Under the pieces are notes generated by a model. The model saw nothing but the letters and a program-made list of their open reading frames with translations, was not told where the DNA came from and searched no databases. 64,000 bases of DNA, taken from assembly GCA_017428785.1 (NCBI GenBank), contig JAFRQD010000046.1, forward strand, positions 20,212 to 84,211. Direction: 5' to 3'. This document shows positions 32,651 to 40,059 of the stretch, one piece after another. This stretch comes from Bacteroidaceae bacterium. Lineage in GTDB: Bacteria; Bacteroidota; Bacteroidia; Bacteroidales; Bacteroidaceae. A program made the position numbers and the translations under genes. Every line of letters starts with the position of its first letter. Position 1 is the stretch's first letter.

Positions 32651-33282
32651 AGTACAAGATTATTCTTGCAAGTAACTCTCCTCGCCGAAAGGAACTCCTT
32701 TCCGGACTTGGACTTGACTATGAAGTTCGCACGCTTCAAGGTCTTGATGAGTCTTATCCGGAAGGTCTCCCGATGGAGGAGATTCCGCAATATATCAGCC
32801 GTAAGAAGGCTGCGGCTTATACTCTTAAACCCGATGAACTGCTCATCACGGCCGATACTATCGTGTATCTCGACGGCGAAGTCCTGGGCAAGCCTGCAGA
32901 TGAAGCAGAAGCAAAACAGATGCTCAGGAAACTCTCGGGCAAGACTCATCAGGTTGTGACAGGCGTGACGCTGAAAGCCTCTCCCGACCCCTCCAAAGGA
33001 GGGGAGAATGGCAACAACAAAACCCTCTCTCCTTTGGAGAGGGATGGGGTGAGGCTTTATTCTTTCGCCTCCGTCTCTCAAGTCACCTTTGCCCAACTCA
33101 CTGAAGCCGAGATAGAGCATTATGTGACACAATATCGTCCCCTCGACAAAGCAGGAGCCTATGGCATACAAGAGTGGATTGGCTACATCGGCGTCACCTC
33201 TCTGCAAGGTTCTTACTTCAATGTGATGGGACTTCCGGTTCAGCGACTCTATACGGAAATGAAGAAGTTAAACTTATTATAA
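32647..33282 (+). CDS. maf: Maf family nucleotide pyrophosphatase
   Basis: From ATG at 32647 the protein is 211 residues. The motifs are ILASNSPRRKELL, DESYPEGLPMEEIPQYISRKKA, LITADTIV, GKPADEAEA, HQVVTGVTL and YRPLDKAGAYGIQEWIG. Maf proteins hydrolyse dTTP, UTP and modified nucleotides to monophosphates, avoiding misincorporation. Between VTGVTL and FASVSQVTF lies an extra segment of about 28 residues (SPDPSKGGENGNN...) coded by a palindromic element; it sits on a surface loop, so activity may be kept. ATGs at 32626 and 32641 are in frame but lie in a heptamer array. Confidence 0.88.
   Translation: MKYKIILASNSPRRKELLSGLGLDYEVRTLQGLDESYPEGLPMEEIPQYISRKKAAAYTLKPDELLITADTIVYLDGEVLGKPADEAEAKQMLRKLSGKTHQVVTGVTLKASPDPSKGGENGNNKTLSPLERDGVRLYSFASVSQVTFAQLTEAEIEHYVTQYRPLDKAGAYGIQEWIGYIGVTSLQGSYFNVMGLPVQRLYTEMKKLNLL
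32974..33058 (+). repeat. 85-bp palindromic element inserted in maf
   Basis: The element begins AAAGCCTCTCCCGACCCC and ends GGGATGGGGTGAGGCTTT, which are inverted repeats. Internal palindromes are CCCCTCCAAAGGAGGGG and CCCTCTCTCCTTTGGAGAGGG. It adds an open, hydrophilic peptide to the protein. Confidence 0.82.
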
Positions 33283-33288
33283 TATATA

Positions 33289-33861
33289 ATGTATCAATCC
33301 AAAATTCAAAAGCTCTTGACGCTTGCCTGTTGTCTGTTGACAGTCGGTTGCACGAAGAACGACTACAGTTCCTATTGTCCCACATGGCTCGGCTTTACCT
33401 ATAAGACAGGCAATTACCCCAATTATGTGCAAGGCAATCCCAGAAAAGTCATCCTGCATTCTGGCGACTCCATTCACATTACAGCTCATCAAGACAAACG
33501 CGGTCATCTCATCAATGCCACGTATTATACATGGACGATTTGTTATGATACAATCGACATCGAGAGTGGCGAAAGAGTTCATGCCAAGAAGTCGTATGAT
33601 AGGCATACCAACTATGATGGCTATGCAGATGGTGCCGACGACCCTGTTTGCCATTTGCTTCTGCCTGCTAATGCTTTGCCCACAGAGTATGGAAAGCCCG
33701 ACACCATTAAGTTCGTGGCTCGGTATAGCTATAGCGGACAGGGAATTACAATTGAGACAGGCAACATCGTCACCAATACCTCCTACAATGGTCGCATCAC
33801 TCCGCAGAGTGGTCCCACAGGAGGAGGCGCTGCCGGGAACTTCTATTTCGATGTAGAGTAG
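33289..33861 (+). CDS. Lipoprotein of unknown function
   Basis: The 190-residue protein has a lipobox ending LTVGC (Cys21). The mature part (YCPTWLGFTYKTGNYP, GDSIHITAHQDKRGHLINATYYTW, YSYSGQGI) suggests a beta-sandwich, and the C-terminus is Gly-rich (SGPTGGGAAGNFYFDVE). I do not recognise a named family. It starts 6 bases after maf. The signal-peptide DNA contains an 18-mer shared exactly with another lipoprotein gene (12164-12181). Confidence 0.68.
   Translation: MYQSKIQKLLTLACCLLTVGCTKNDYSSYCPTWLGFTYKTGNYPNYVQGNPRKVILHSGDSIHITAHQDKRGHLINATYYTWTICYDTIDIESGERVHAKKSYDRHTNYDGYADGADDPVCHLLLPANALPTEYGKPDTIKFVARYSYSGQGITIETGNIVTNTSYNGRITPQSGPTGGGAAGNFYFDVE
33327..33344 (+). repeat. 18-mer CTGTTGTCTGTTGACAGT in signal-peptide coding sequence
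   Basis: It is identical to the minus-strand sequence at 12164-12181 and similar to 16931-16961, all in hydrophobic cores of export signals. Confidence 0.7.
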
Positions 33862-33873
33862 GAGGACTGAGCG

Positions 33874-34044
33874 TCAGTTACTTTTCCTGCAGTCGAATGT
33901 TTCGCCAATCCATTCGACAAAAGGCTCTTCTTCCTGAAGCTTGTGCCAGCTGAGGAGATGTCCGTCTTTGTCAGTCTCTACAATAATCGGACCTTGCTGG
34001 AGTGTTCCGTCAGGCAGAAGGATATCATGATAGGCACGTTTCAT
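33874..34044 (-). CDS. Small conserved-looking protein, 56 residues
   Basis: On the minus strand ATG at 34044 opens a 56-codon frame, MKRAYHDILLPDGTLQQGPI through ETFDCRKSN, stopping at 33874. Its ATGA start overlaps the stop of the DUF4296 gene by 4 bases, the same coupling used elsewhere in this operon, which argues that it is real. It is hydrophilic and lacks a signal peptide. I do not recognise the family and no enzyme motif is visible. Confidence 0.66.
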   Translation of the reverse strand: MKRAYHDILLPDGTLQQGPIIVETDKDGHLLSWHKLQEEEPFVEWIGETFDCRKSN

Positions 34045-35039
34045 CTCCTTCTGATTCGCTGTGGAATGCCCTTCTGCGGACGAATCGGATTGGGATTCTC
34101 CTTAGTGACATGTATCTTGCGTTCCTTGGGCTGGCTTTCGCGGACTTGGAGAGGAGAGAGACGCTCGGACTTCTGCTTGGGAAGTGTATCTTCTTTGAGG
34201 GAATCGGTGCGAAGTGTATCGACAGGAAGTTTGGGTGCGACGGGTTGCTTCTTGTGCATCCTGACGAGTTGCATCTCGCTGATGAGCAAAGGCTTTGGCT
34301 GGTCGGCATCCTTTGTCAAAGGCAGATAAATGAAGCCGGAGATGGAACGAAGCTCCAGTGAATCGAGAGCTTTTCCTGATGTGTGGCGCATCTCGTTCTT
34401 GGGGCTGTATCGAAGCAAGTCTGTCACGCAAGCAACGGTGTCTGTATCATAATAGAAGTTGAGCAGAGCTATTGCTTCGTTGTTCATGGAGCGACCTACG
34501 AACTGTGTCTTGAAGCGCCAGATGAAACTGTCTCCCAGTTTGAAGGTCGAGTCGGCTTTCATCGTGAAGGAATAGACGCACTGAACAGGGTTGGCAACGA
34601 CGCAGGCAAAGTCCTTTCCAAGCCAGATGTTTGCCGTGTCGCCTTCGCTTGTGAGGGATGCAAAGCGATCCTGACTGTCTGTCGCCTCGAGCCCCATTCG
34701 CTCGGCTTGTGCCTGCACTCGATTCACCACATCGTCATAGATATGCGTGAACTCCTCTGCACGACCACTGTAATAAACCATCGAGGAGTCGAACACAGCC
34801 TCAGTGATGCGGTGCTTCTTGAAAACAGCTTGAATGTACTTGTAGCGAGCGATGTCGGGATTCTCTCCCTGTGCCTCTGCCATACCTTGTGCCAGATGGT
34901 AGTCGACCAGCACATCTGTCATCTTCTTCTTGCTCAGAATGCCATGAGGCTGAGAAGGGGAGCAAGAGATGAAGAAGAATGCTCCCATCAAACCTCCCCA
35001 AAGGGAAGCTTTAATAGAACCTCGTTTACTTGCCATCAT
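34041..35039 (-). CDS. DUF4296 domain lipoprotein
   Basis: From ATG at 35039 the protein is 332 residues; the next codon is also ATG (35036). A lipobox ending FFISC is followed by SPSQPHGILSKKKMTDVLVDYHLAQGMAE, the DUF4296 signature. The C-terminal third is charged and Pro-rich (PKLPVDTLRTDSLKEDTLPKQ) and probably disordered. DUF4296 genes commonly follow lspA in Bacteroidales; function is unknown. The start lies 14 bases inside lspA. A short run coding for ASLWGGLMGA (34990-35010) resembles the palindromic elements seen in other genes. Confidence 0.8.
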   Translation of the reverse strand: MMASKRGSIKASLWGGLMGAFFFISCSPSQPHGILSKKKMTDVLVDYHLAQGMAEAQGENPDIARYKYIQAVFKKHRITEAVFDSSMVYYSGRAEEFTHIYDDVVNRVQAQAERMGLEATDSQDRFASLTSEGDTANIWLGKDFACVVANPVQCVYSFTMKADSTFKLGDSFIWRFKTQFVGRSMNNEAIALLNFYYDTDTVACVTDLLRYSPKNEMRHTSGKALDSLELRSISGFIYLPLTKDADQPKPLLISEMQLVRMHKKQPVAPKLPVDTLRTDSLKEDTLPKQKSERLSPLQVRESQPKERKIHVTKENPNPIRPQKGIPQRIRRR

Positions 35040-35676
35040 AATTCTCCTCATCCTTGGTGGAGGCAGGGATGGGACCAAACACGTTCTTGTTGAAGAATAA
35101 GATGAGGGCGATGACACCGCAGCTGATGCTGGCATCGGCAAAGTTGAAGATGGGGCTGAAGAAGATGAAATGCTCACCACCTATATAGGGAAGGCTCGAT
35201 GGCCAATCCCATTCGACAAGAGGGAAGTAGAACATATCCACGACTCGCCCGAGCATCAGTTGCCCGTAGCCAGTGCCCCATGGAACAAGTTCTGCCGTCA
35301 TTGGTGCAGGCGGATTGTTGAATATCATCCCATAAAACATGCAATCGAAGATGTTGCCTGCTGCTCCGGCCGTTATTAGTATCAGGCAAATGAGATAGCC
35401 CCAGCCGATGCCTCGTTTTATGCAATGGGAGATGTACCAAACAAGAAAGGCAACTGCCCCAATCCGGAAGGATGTGAGAAACCACTTGGGAATGACTTCC
35501 ATGCCAAATGCCATTCCATCATTCTCGGTGAAGAGAATCTGGAACCAATCCGTCACCCTGATGCTCTGATGCAGATACATGCCGGTCTTGACAGCAACCT
35601 TGATGATCTGGTCAGTGACGACAATGCCGGCAGCAAGAGCCACGGAAGCCAGTGCTTGTGCCTGCCTGCGAGTCAT
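35026..35676 (-). CDS. lspA: Lipoprotein signal peptidase
   Basis: From ATG at 35676 the protein is 216 residues. Catalytic aspartates are in AGNIFDCMFYG and FNFADASIS. Four hydrophobic segments are present, and the long loop between the catalytic boxes is typical of Bacteroidetes LspA. It removes signal peptides from lipoproteins at the lipidated Cys, which suits a window with many lipoproteins. The start overlaps the dksA-like stop by one base (TAATG). Confidence 0.93.
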   Translation of the reverse strand: MTRRQAQALASVALAAGIVVTDQIIKVAVKTGMYLHQSIRVTDWFQILFTENDGMAFGMEVIPKWFLTSFRIGAVAFLVWYISHCIKRGIGWGYLICLILITAGAAGNIFDCMFYGMIFNNPPAPMTAELVPWGTGYGQLMLGRVVDMFYFPLVEWDWPSSLPYIGGEHFIFFSPIFNFADASISCGVIALILFFNKNVFGPIPASTKDEENYDGK

Positions 35677-36062
35677 TATTTCTTCTTGTCGCGAGCTTGT
35701 TTGGCTTCGATGGAGAGGGTTGCATGAGGCACAGCGCGGAGGCGTTCCTTCGGAATGAGCTTGCCTGTCTCGCGGCAGATGCCGTAGGTCTTGTTCTGAA
35801 TGCGTACGAGTGCGGCCTGCAGACCTGTGATGAACTTCTGAGCACGCATACACTCGTTCATGAGGCTTTCCTTAGAAAGAGTCTCAGAACCTTCTTCCAA
35901 AGTGTGGTATGTGGAGTGTGTTTCGTCGTCGTTGACACCACTTTCGTTTATCTTCTTCATAAGAATCTCGTAATCGCTCTTTGCCACTGCGAGCTTCTCG
36001 TTGATGAGCTGGCGGAACTCCTCGAGCTCCTCGTCGGAGTACCTTACTTTGTTTTCTTCCAT
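35676..36062 (-). CDS. TraR/DksA family protein lacking most zinc-finger cysteines
   Basis: The 128-residue protein has the coiled-coil part (EELEEFRQLINEKLAVAKSDYEILMKK) and the globular end YGICRETGKLIPKERLRAVPHATLS. In canonical DksA this region has four Cys; here only Cys96 remains, so zinc binding is probably lost, as in other cysteine-poor DksA proteins. DksA proteins insert into the RNA polymerase secondary channel and modulate rRNA and stress promoters. It follows ileS by 12 bases and is coupled to lspA. Confidence 0.88.
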   Translation of the reverse strand: MEENKVRYSDEELEEFRQLINEKLAVAKSDYEILMKKINESGVNDDETHSTYHTLEEGSETLSKESLMNECMRAQKFITGLQAALVRIQNKTYGICRETGKLIPKERLRAVPHATLSIEAKQARDKKK

Positions 36063-36074
36063 ATTTTTACCTTA

Positions 36075-39000
36075 TTATATTTTGCTAACTTTCAATTCGC
36101 TGCCGAGTGTGATGTTGTTGGCAAGAACTTGTGATGCTATGTAATCGCTGAACTTGCTGAGGCAAGTGCGGTTGTCGTCGCTCTCGGGAATAGTGACGTT
36201 GATGCGGTCGGTGATGTCGAAGCCGCTGTCCTTGCGAAGTGTCTGGATGCTGCGGATAAGCTCACGGGCAATGCCTTCCAGGCGCAGGTCTTCTGTGATG
36301 GTGAGGTCGAGGGCAACGGTCAGCGTGCCTTCGTTGGCAACGCTCCAGCCAGGGATGTCTTGGCTGAAGATCTCGATATCCTCGAGGTCAACGGTAACCT
36401 GCTCGCCTGTGTCGAGCGTGAGGGGCAGATGCTCCTTTGCTTCGAGTTCGGCAATCTGCTCCTGACTCATGGCCAGAACTGCTGCATTGACACTCTTCAT
36501 CAGCTTGCCGAACTTCTTGCCCATAGTGCGGAAGTTGCACTTCACTTGCTTGACGAGCATTCCCTCTGCCTCAACGAACTCGAGTTCCTTGACGTTTACC
36601 TCGTCGAGGATGAGCTGCTGCATGGCCTGGATGCGCTGTTGCTGCTCGGCGCTTGTGGCAGGGATGGCGATGCGCTGAAGCGGTTGCTTCACCACAATCT
36701 GCTCTTTCTTGCGGAGCGAGAGAATCATGCTTGTAACCTGCTGAGCGAGAGCCATGCGCTGTTCCTGCTCTTGGTCTATCTTTGCATCGTCGGCAACGGG
36801 GAACTTTGCCAGATGTACGCTCTTTGTCTCGCCCTTGCCAGTCGCATCGTTCAGGTCTCTCCAAAGGCGGTCGGCATAGTAGGGAGCGATGGGAGCCATC
36901 AGTCGGGCAACGGTCTCAAGGCAAGTGTAGAGTGTCTGATAAGCGCTCAGCTTGTCGAGACTCATGGCAGAGCCCCAGAAGCGTTTCTTCGAGAGACGAA
37001 CGAACCAGTTGCTGACATTATCGACCACAAAGGCCTGAATGAGGCGTCCTGCTCTCGTGGGCTCGTATTCCTCGTAGCATTGCTCAACCTCACGGATGAG
37101 GCTGTTCAGGCAAGAGAGTATCCAGCGGTCCATCTCGGGACGCTCGTTCATGGGCACATCCGGCTCTTCGTAGCACCAGCCGTCAACGTTGGCGTACATC
37201 GTGAGGAAGGAATATGTCTGGAAGAGCTTGCCGAAGAATGTGCGGCTCACTTCCTGCACGCCTTCCTCGTCGAACTTCAGGTTGTCCCAAGGCGCACTGT
37301 TCGTTATCATGTACCAGCGTACGGCGTCGCTTCCGTACTTCTCGATGGCTCCGAATGGGTCGACGGCGTTGCCGAGACGCTTCGACATCTTCATGCCGTT
37401 CTTGTCGAGCACGAGACCGTTGCTGATGACGGCCTTGTAGCTGACGCTATCGAAGACCATCGTGGCAATGGCGTGCAGCGTATAGAACCAGCCACGGGTT
37501 TGGTCCACGCCTTCTGCGATGAAGTCGGCAGGGAAGACGATTCCCTTGTCGAGCTGCTCTTTGTTCTCGAAAGGATAATGTATTTGGGCATAAGGCATAG
37601 CACCAGAGTCGAACCAAACATCGATGAGGTCGAGTTCACGCTTCAGCACGGCGCCACTCTCGCCGACGAGCCATATCTGGTCGACATACGGGCGATGAAG
37701 GTCGATGCGGTCGTAGTTCTCCTGACTCATATCGCCAGGCACGAAGCCTTTCTCCTTGAGAGGATTGCTGGGCATCACGCCGGCAGCAACTGCCTTCTCT
37801 ATCTCGTTGTACAGCTCTTCTACGGAGCCGATGCAAATCTCTTCGCGAGTATCCTTGTTGCGCCAAATCGGAAGCGGCGTGCCCCAATAACGTGAGCGAC
37901 TGAGGTTCCAGTCGTTGAGGTTCTCGAGCCACTTGCCGAAGCGGCCCGTACCTGTGCTTTCGGGCTTCCAGAGAATGGTGTTGTTGAGTTCCATCATGCG
38001 CTCCTTAGCGGCCGACGAACGGATGAACCAGGAGTCGAGAGGGTAGTAGAGGACGGGCTTGTCTGTGCGCCAGCAATGGGGATAGTTGTGGACGTGCTTC
38101 TCTATCTTGAAGGCCGTTCCTTCGTCCTTCATCTCGATGCACATCTTCACATTGAGGTCCATCTCCTTTGCCGCAGCCTTCTCGTCGTACTTGCCGCCTT
38201 CGTTGAACTTCGGGTCGTAGGCATTCTTCACGAAATCGCCGCTGTGATGCCAATAGCTGTCGTTCACGCAGGTCTTCACGAAGTCGGCGTCCATATCGTC
38301 CTTCACGAAGTACTTGCCGGTGAAGTCAACCATCGGACGCGTGTCGCCTGCCTTGTCGATGACGAAGAGGCTGGGGATGCCTGCATCCTTTGCCACCTTG
38401 GCGTCGTCGGCACCAAAGGTAGGAGCGATGTGCACGATGCCGGTACCGTCTTCCGTGGTGACATAATCGCCCGGGATGACGCGGAAAGCTTCTGCACTCT
38501 TATCGACGACTTTGCCGTCCTCGAGGGCACAAGGCTTCACCCACGGGAAGAGCTGCTCGTACTTCAAGCCAACGAGGTCAGTTCCCTTGCCTCGCCAAAG
38601 AATCTCGAGCTCCTTGCCTTCTTCAGCTTGGAAGTAGGCAGAGAGTCGTGCCTCGGCGAGAATGTAAATGGCTTCCTCGTTGGTATATGGATTGCTGCCC
38701 TTGACGGCAACATAATCAATCTTAGGGCCAACGCAGAGGGCTGTGTTGGAAGGCAAGGTCCAAGGAGTCGTGGTCCAAGCAAGGAAATAAACAGGAAGAC
38801 CCTCTAAATCTCCCTTAAAGGGAGACTTCTTATCCTCCCCCTTTAAGGGGGAGTTAGAGAGGGTCTTAAACTGCGCCGTAACCGTGGTGTCCTTCACGTC
38901 TCTGTAGCAGCCGGGCTGGTTGAGCTCGTGGCTCGACAGACCTGTGCCTGCGGCTGGAGAATACGGCTGGATGGTGTAGCCCTTATACAGTAAGTCCTTC

Positions 39001-39509
39001 TGGTAGAGCTGCTTCAGGAGCCACCAAAGCGTCTCGATGTACTTGTTGTCGTAGGTGATGTAGGGGTGCTCCATGTCGACCCAGTAGCCCATTCGGTGGC
39101 TGAGGTCGGCCCACTCGCTCGTGTACATCATCACGTTCTCGCGGCACTTCCGGTTGTACTCCTCGATGCTGATGCTCTTGCCGATGTCTTCCTTGGTGAT
39201 GCCAAGCTCTTTCTCCACGCCAAGCTCGACGGGGAGTCCGTGAGTGTCCCAGCCGGCCTTGCGCTTCACTTGGTAGCCCTTCATCGTCTTGAAGCGGCAG
39301 AAAGTGTCCTTGATGCTGCGAGCCAGGACGTGATGGATGCCCGGATGTCCGTTGGCCGATGGGGGGCCTTCGTAAAAGACGAACGACGGGCAACCCTCTC
39401 GCTCGGATATACTTGAATGGAACACATCTTCGGCGTCCCACTGCTGGAGCACTTCCTTGTTTACTTCACTCAGATTGAGCTTATTGCGTTCTGTGAATTT
39501 CTTGCTCAT
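36075..39509 (-). CDS. ileS: Isoleucyl-tRNA synthetase
   Basis: The 1144-residue protein has the class I signature GHPGIHH (54-60), the CP1 editing domain with FLAWTTTPWTLPSNTA, KMSKRLGN near residue 705 and a C-terminal anticodon-binding part. It charges tRNA-Ile in the cytosol. Residues 215-238 (KTLSNSPLKGEDKKSPFKGD...) are coded by a 72-bp palindromic element between TAQF and the PVYFLAWTTTPW strand, a surface loop at the edge of the editing domain. A TACCTTTG promoter lies about 40 bases upstream. It heads an operon with the dksA-like gene, lspA, DUF4296 and the 56-residue protein. Confidence 0.95.
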   Translation of the reverse strand: MSKKFTERNKLNLSEVNKEVLQQWDAEDVFHSSISEREGCPSFVFYEGPPSANGHPGIHHVLARSIKDTFCRFKTMKGYQVKRKAGWDTHGLPVELGVEKELGITKEDIGKSISIEEYNRKCRENVMMYTSEWADLSHRMGYWVDMEHPYITYDNKYIETLWWLLKQLYQKDLLYKGYTIQPYSPAAGTGLSSHELNQPGCYRDVKDTTVTAQFKTLSNSPLKGEDKKSPFKGDLEGLPVYFLAWTTTPWTLPSNTALCVGPKIDYVAVKGSNPYTNEEAIYILAEARLSAYFQAEEGKELEILWRGKGTDLVGLKYEQLFPWVKPCALEDGKVVDKSAEAFRVIPGDYVTTEDGTGIVHIAPTFGADDAKVAKDAGIPSLFVIDKAGDTRPMVDFTGKYFVKDDMDADFVKTCVNDSYWHHSGDFVKNAYDPKFNEGGKYDEKAAAKEMDLNVKMCIEMKDEGTAFKIEKHVHNYPHCWRTDKPVLYYPLDSWFIRSSAAKERMMELNNTILWKPESTGTGRFGKWLENLNDWNLSRSRYWGTPLPIWRNKDTREEICIGSVEELYNEIEKAVAAGVMPSNPLKEKGFVPGDMSQENYDRIDLHRPYVDQIWLVGESGAVLKRELDLIDVWFDSGAMPYAQIHYPFENKEQLDKGIVFPADFIAEGVDQTRGWFYTLHAIATMVFDSVSYKAVISNGLVLDKNGMKMSKRLGNAVDPFGAIEKYGSDAVRWYMITNSAPWDNLKFDEEGVQEVSRTFFGKLFQTYSFLTMYANVDGWCYEEPDVPMNERPEMDRWILSCLNSLIREVEQCYEEYEPTRAGRLIQAFVVDNVSNWFVRLSKKRFWGSAMSLDKLSAYQTLYTCLETVARLMAPIAPYYADRLWRDLNDATGKGETKSVHLAKFPVADDAKIDQEQEQRMALAQQVTSMILSLRKKEQIVVKQPLQRIAIPATSAEQQQRIQAMQQLILDEVNVKELEFVEAEGMLVKQVKCNFRTMGKKFGKLMKSVNAAVLAMSQEQIAELEAKEHLPLTLDTGEQVTVDLEDIEIFSQDIPGWSVANEGTLTVALDLTITEDLRLEGIARELIRSIQTLRKDSGFDITDRINVTIPESDDNRTCLSKFSDYIASQVLANNITLGSELKVSKI
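38796..38867 (-). repeat. 72-bp palindromic element inserted in frame in ileS
   Basis: On the coding strand it begins AAGACCCTCTCTAACTCCCC and ends GATTTAGAGGGTCTT, forming terminal inverted repeats, with inner palindromes CCCCCTTAAAGGGGG and CTCCCTTTAAGGGAG. It is exactly 24 codons. The copy in the FAD oxidoreductase gene (58824-58895) has the same length, orientation and reading frame. Confidence 0.88.
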
Positions 39510-39547
39510 ATAGTGTGCTTTGTTATATACCTTTTAATTTGGGTGTG

Positions 39548-39555
39548 CAAAGGTA
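39548..39555 (-). promoter_or_regulatory. -7 promoter element for ileS
   Basis: The minus strand reads TACCTTTG followed by CACACC, about 40 bases before the ileS start. Confidence 0.72.
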
Positions 39556-39791
39556 CGAAATATATATCAAACTACAAAGCACAATAAGAAAAAAAACAAA
39601 AAAGCCGTCCGATGGTATGCTCGAACGCCTGTTTTGTTGATAAAACATGCTGTTTTTTCAATCTAAGCACGTGTTGTTGGCGTTTATACCAGTGCCTTTT
39701 TCTCCTTCATTTGTGGATGCAGATGCCTTTCTCGCATAGGCGTCGTCAGTTGCTGTCACCCCGAGGCGGAAGGCCCTTGAGGGGCGTCTGC

Positions 39792-39878
39792 AAACGCCGC
39801 GTGCGGCGATGGCAATTTCCGCGTGCGGCGATGGGCAATTCCGCGTGCGGCGATGGGCAACGCCGCAGGCGGCGTTTT
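39792..39878 (+). repeat. Array D: 87-bp block of four 22-bp phased palindromes
   Basis: The ends are AAACGCCG and CGGCGTTTT, and the length is 87 bases as in A, B and C. The core here is CCGCGTGCGGCGATGG. It lies in the 550-base spacer between ileS and the FadL-type gene, which also holds the short repeat at 39932, the terminator at 39971 and a CAATCTT heptamer array at 40011-40058. Confidence 0.88.
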
Positions 39879-39931
39879 GAGGGACTCCACGCGAGGTTGG
39901 AAGTGCCTGCATTTCAGGACTTTACATTTTT

Positions 39932-39965
39932 GGCTTTTCAGGCCGAATTTACCGAACAGCAATAA
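39932..39965 (+). repeat. Short repeat GGCTTTTCAGGCCGAATTTA..., copy 3
   Basis: It shares 19 of 22 bases of its right part with the copies at 29471 and 30774, and the TTTCAGGCCG left part with 30762. Confidence 0.72.
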
Positions 39966-39970
39966 TTATT

Positions 39971-40006
39971 AACAAAAATGCCGCCCGAGATGTTCCCGAG
40001 CGGCAT
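39971..40006 (-). terminator. Rho-independent terminator of the FadL-type gene
   Basis: ATGCCGC at 39978-39984 pairs with GCGGCAT at 40000-40006, with further pairing inside (CCGA...TCCCGA region), and on the minus strand a T-run follows. It lies about 55 bases after the stop at 40060. Confidence 0.85.
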
Positions 40007-40010
40007 TCCA

Positions 40011-40058
40011 ATCTTCAATATTTCAATTTTCAATCTTCAATCTTCAATATCTCAATCT
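40011..40058 (+). repeat. CAATCTT heptamer array
   Basis: CAATCTT, CAATATT and related 7-8-base units follow one another about six times between the terminator and the stop codon of the FadL-type gene. Confidence 0.7.
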
Positions 40059-40059
40059 T

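Noticed and set aside
39612-39965. A plus-strand frame of 117 codons through array D
   Set aside because: It is made of repeat sequence and lacks any domain or start signal.
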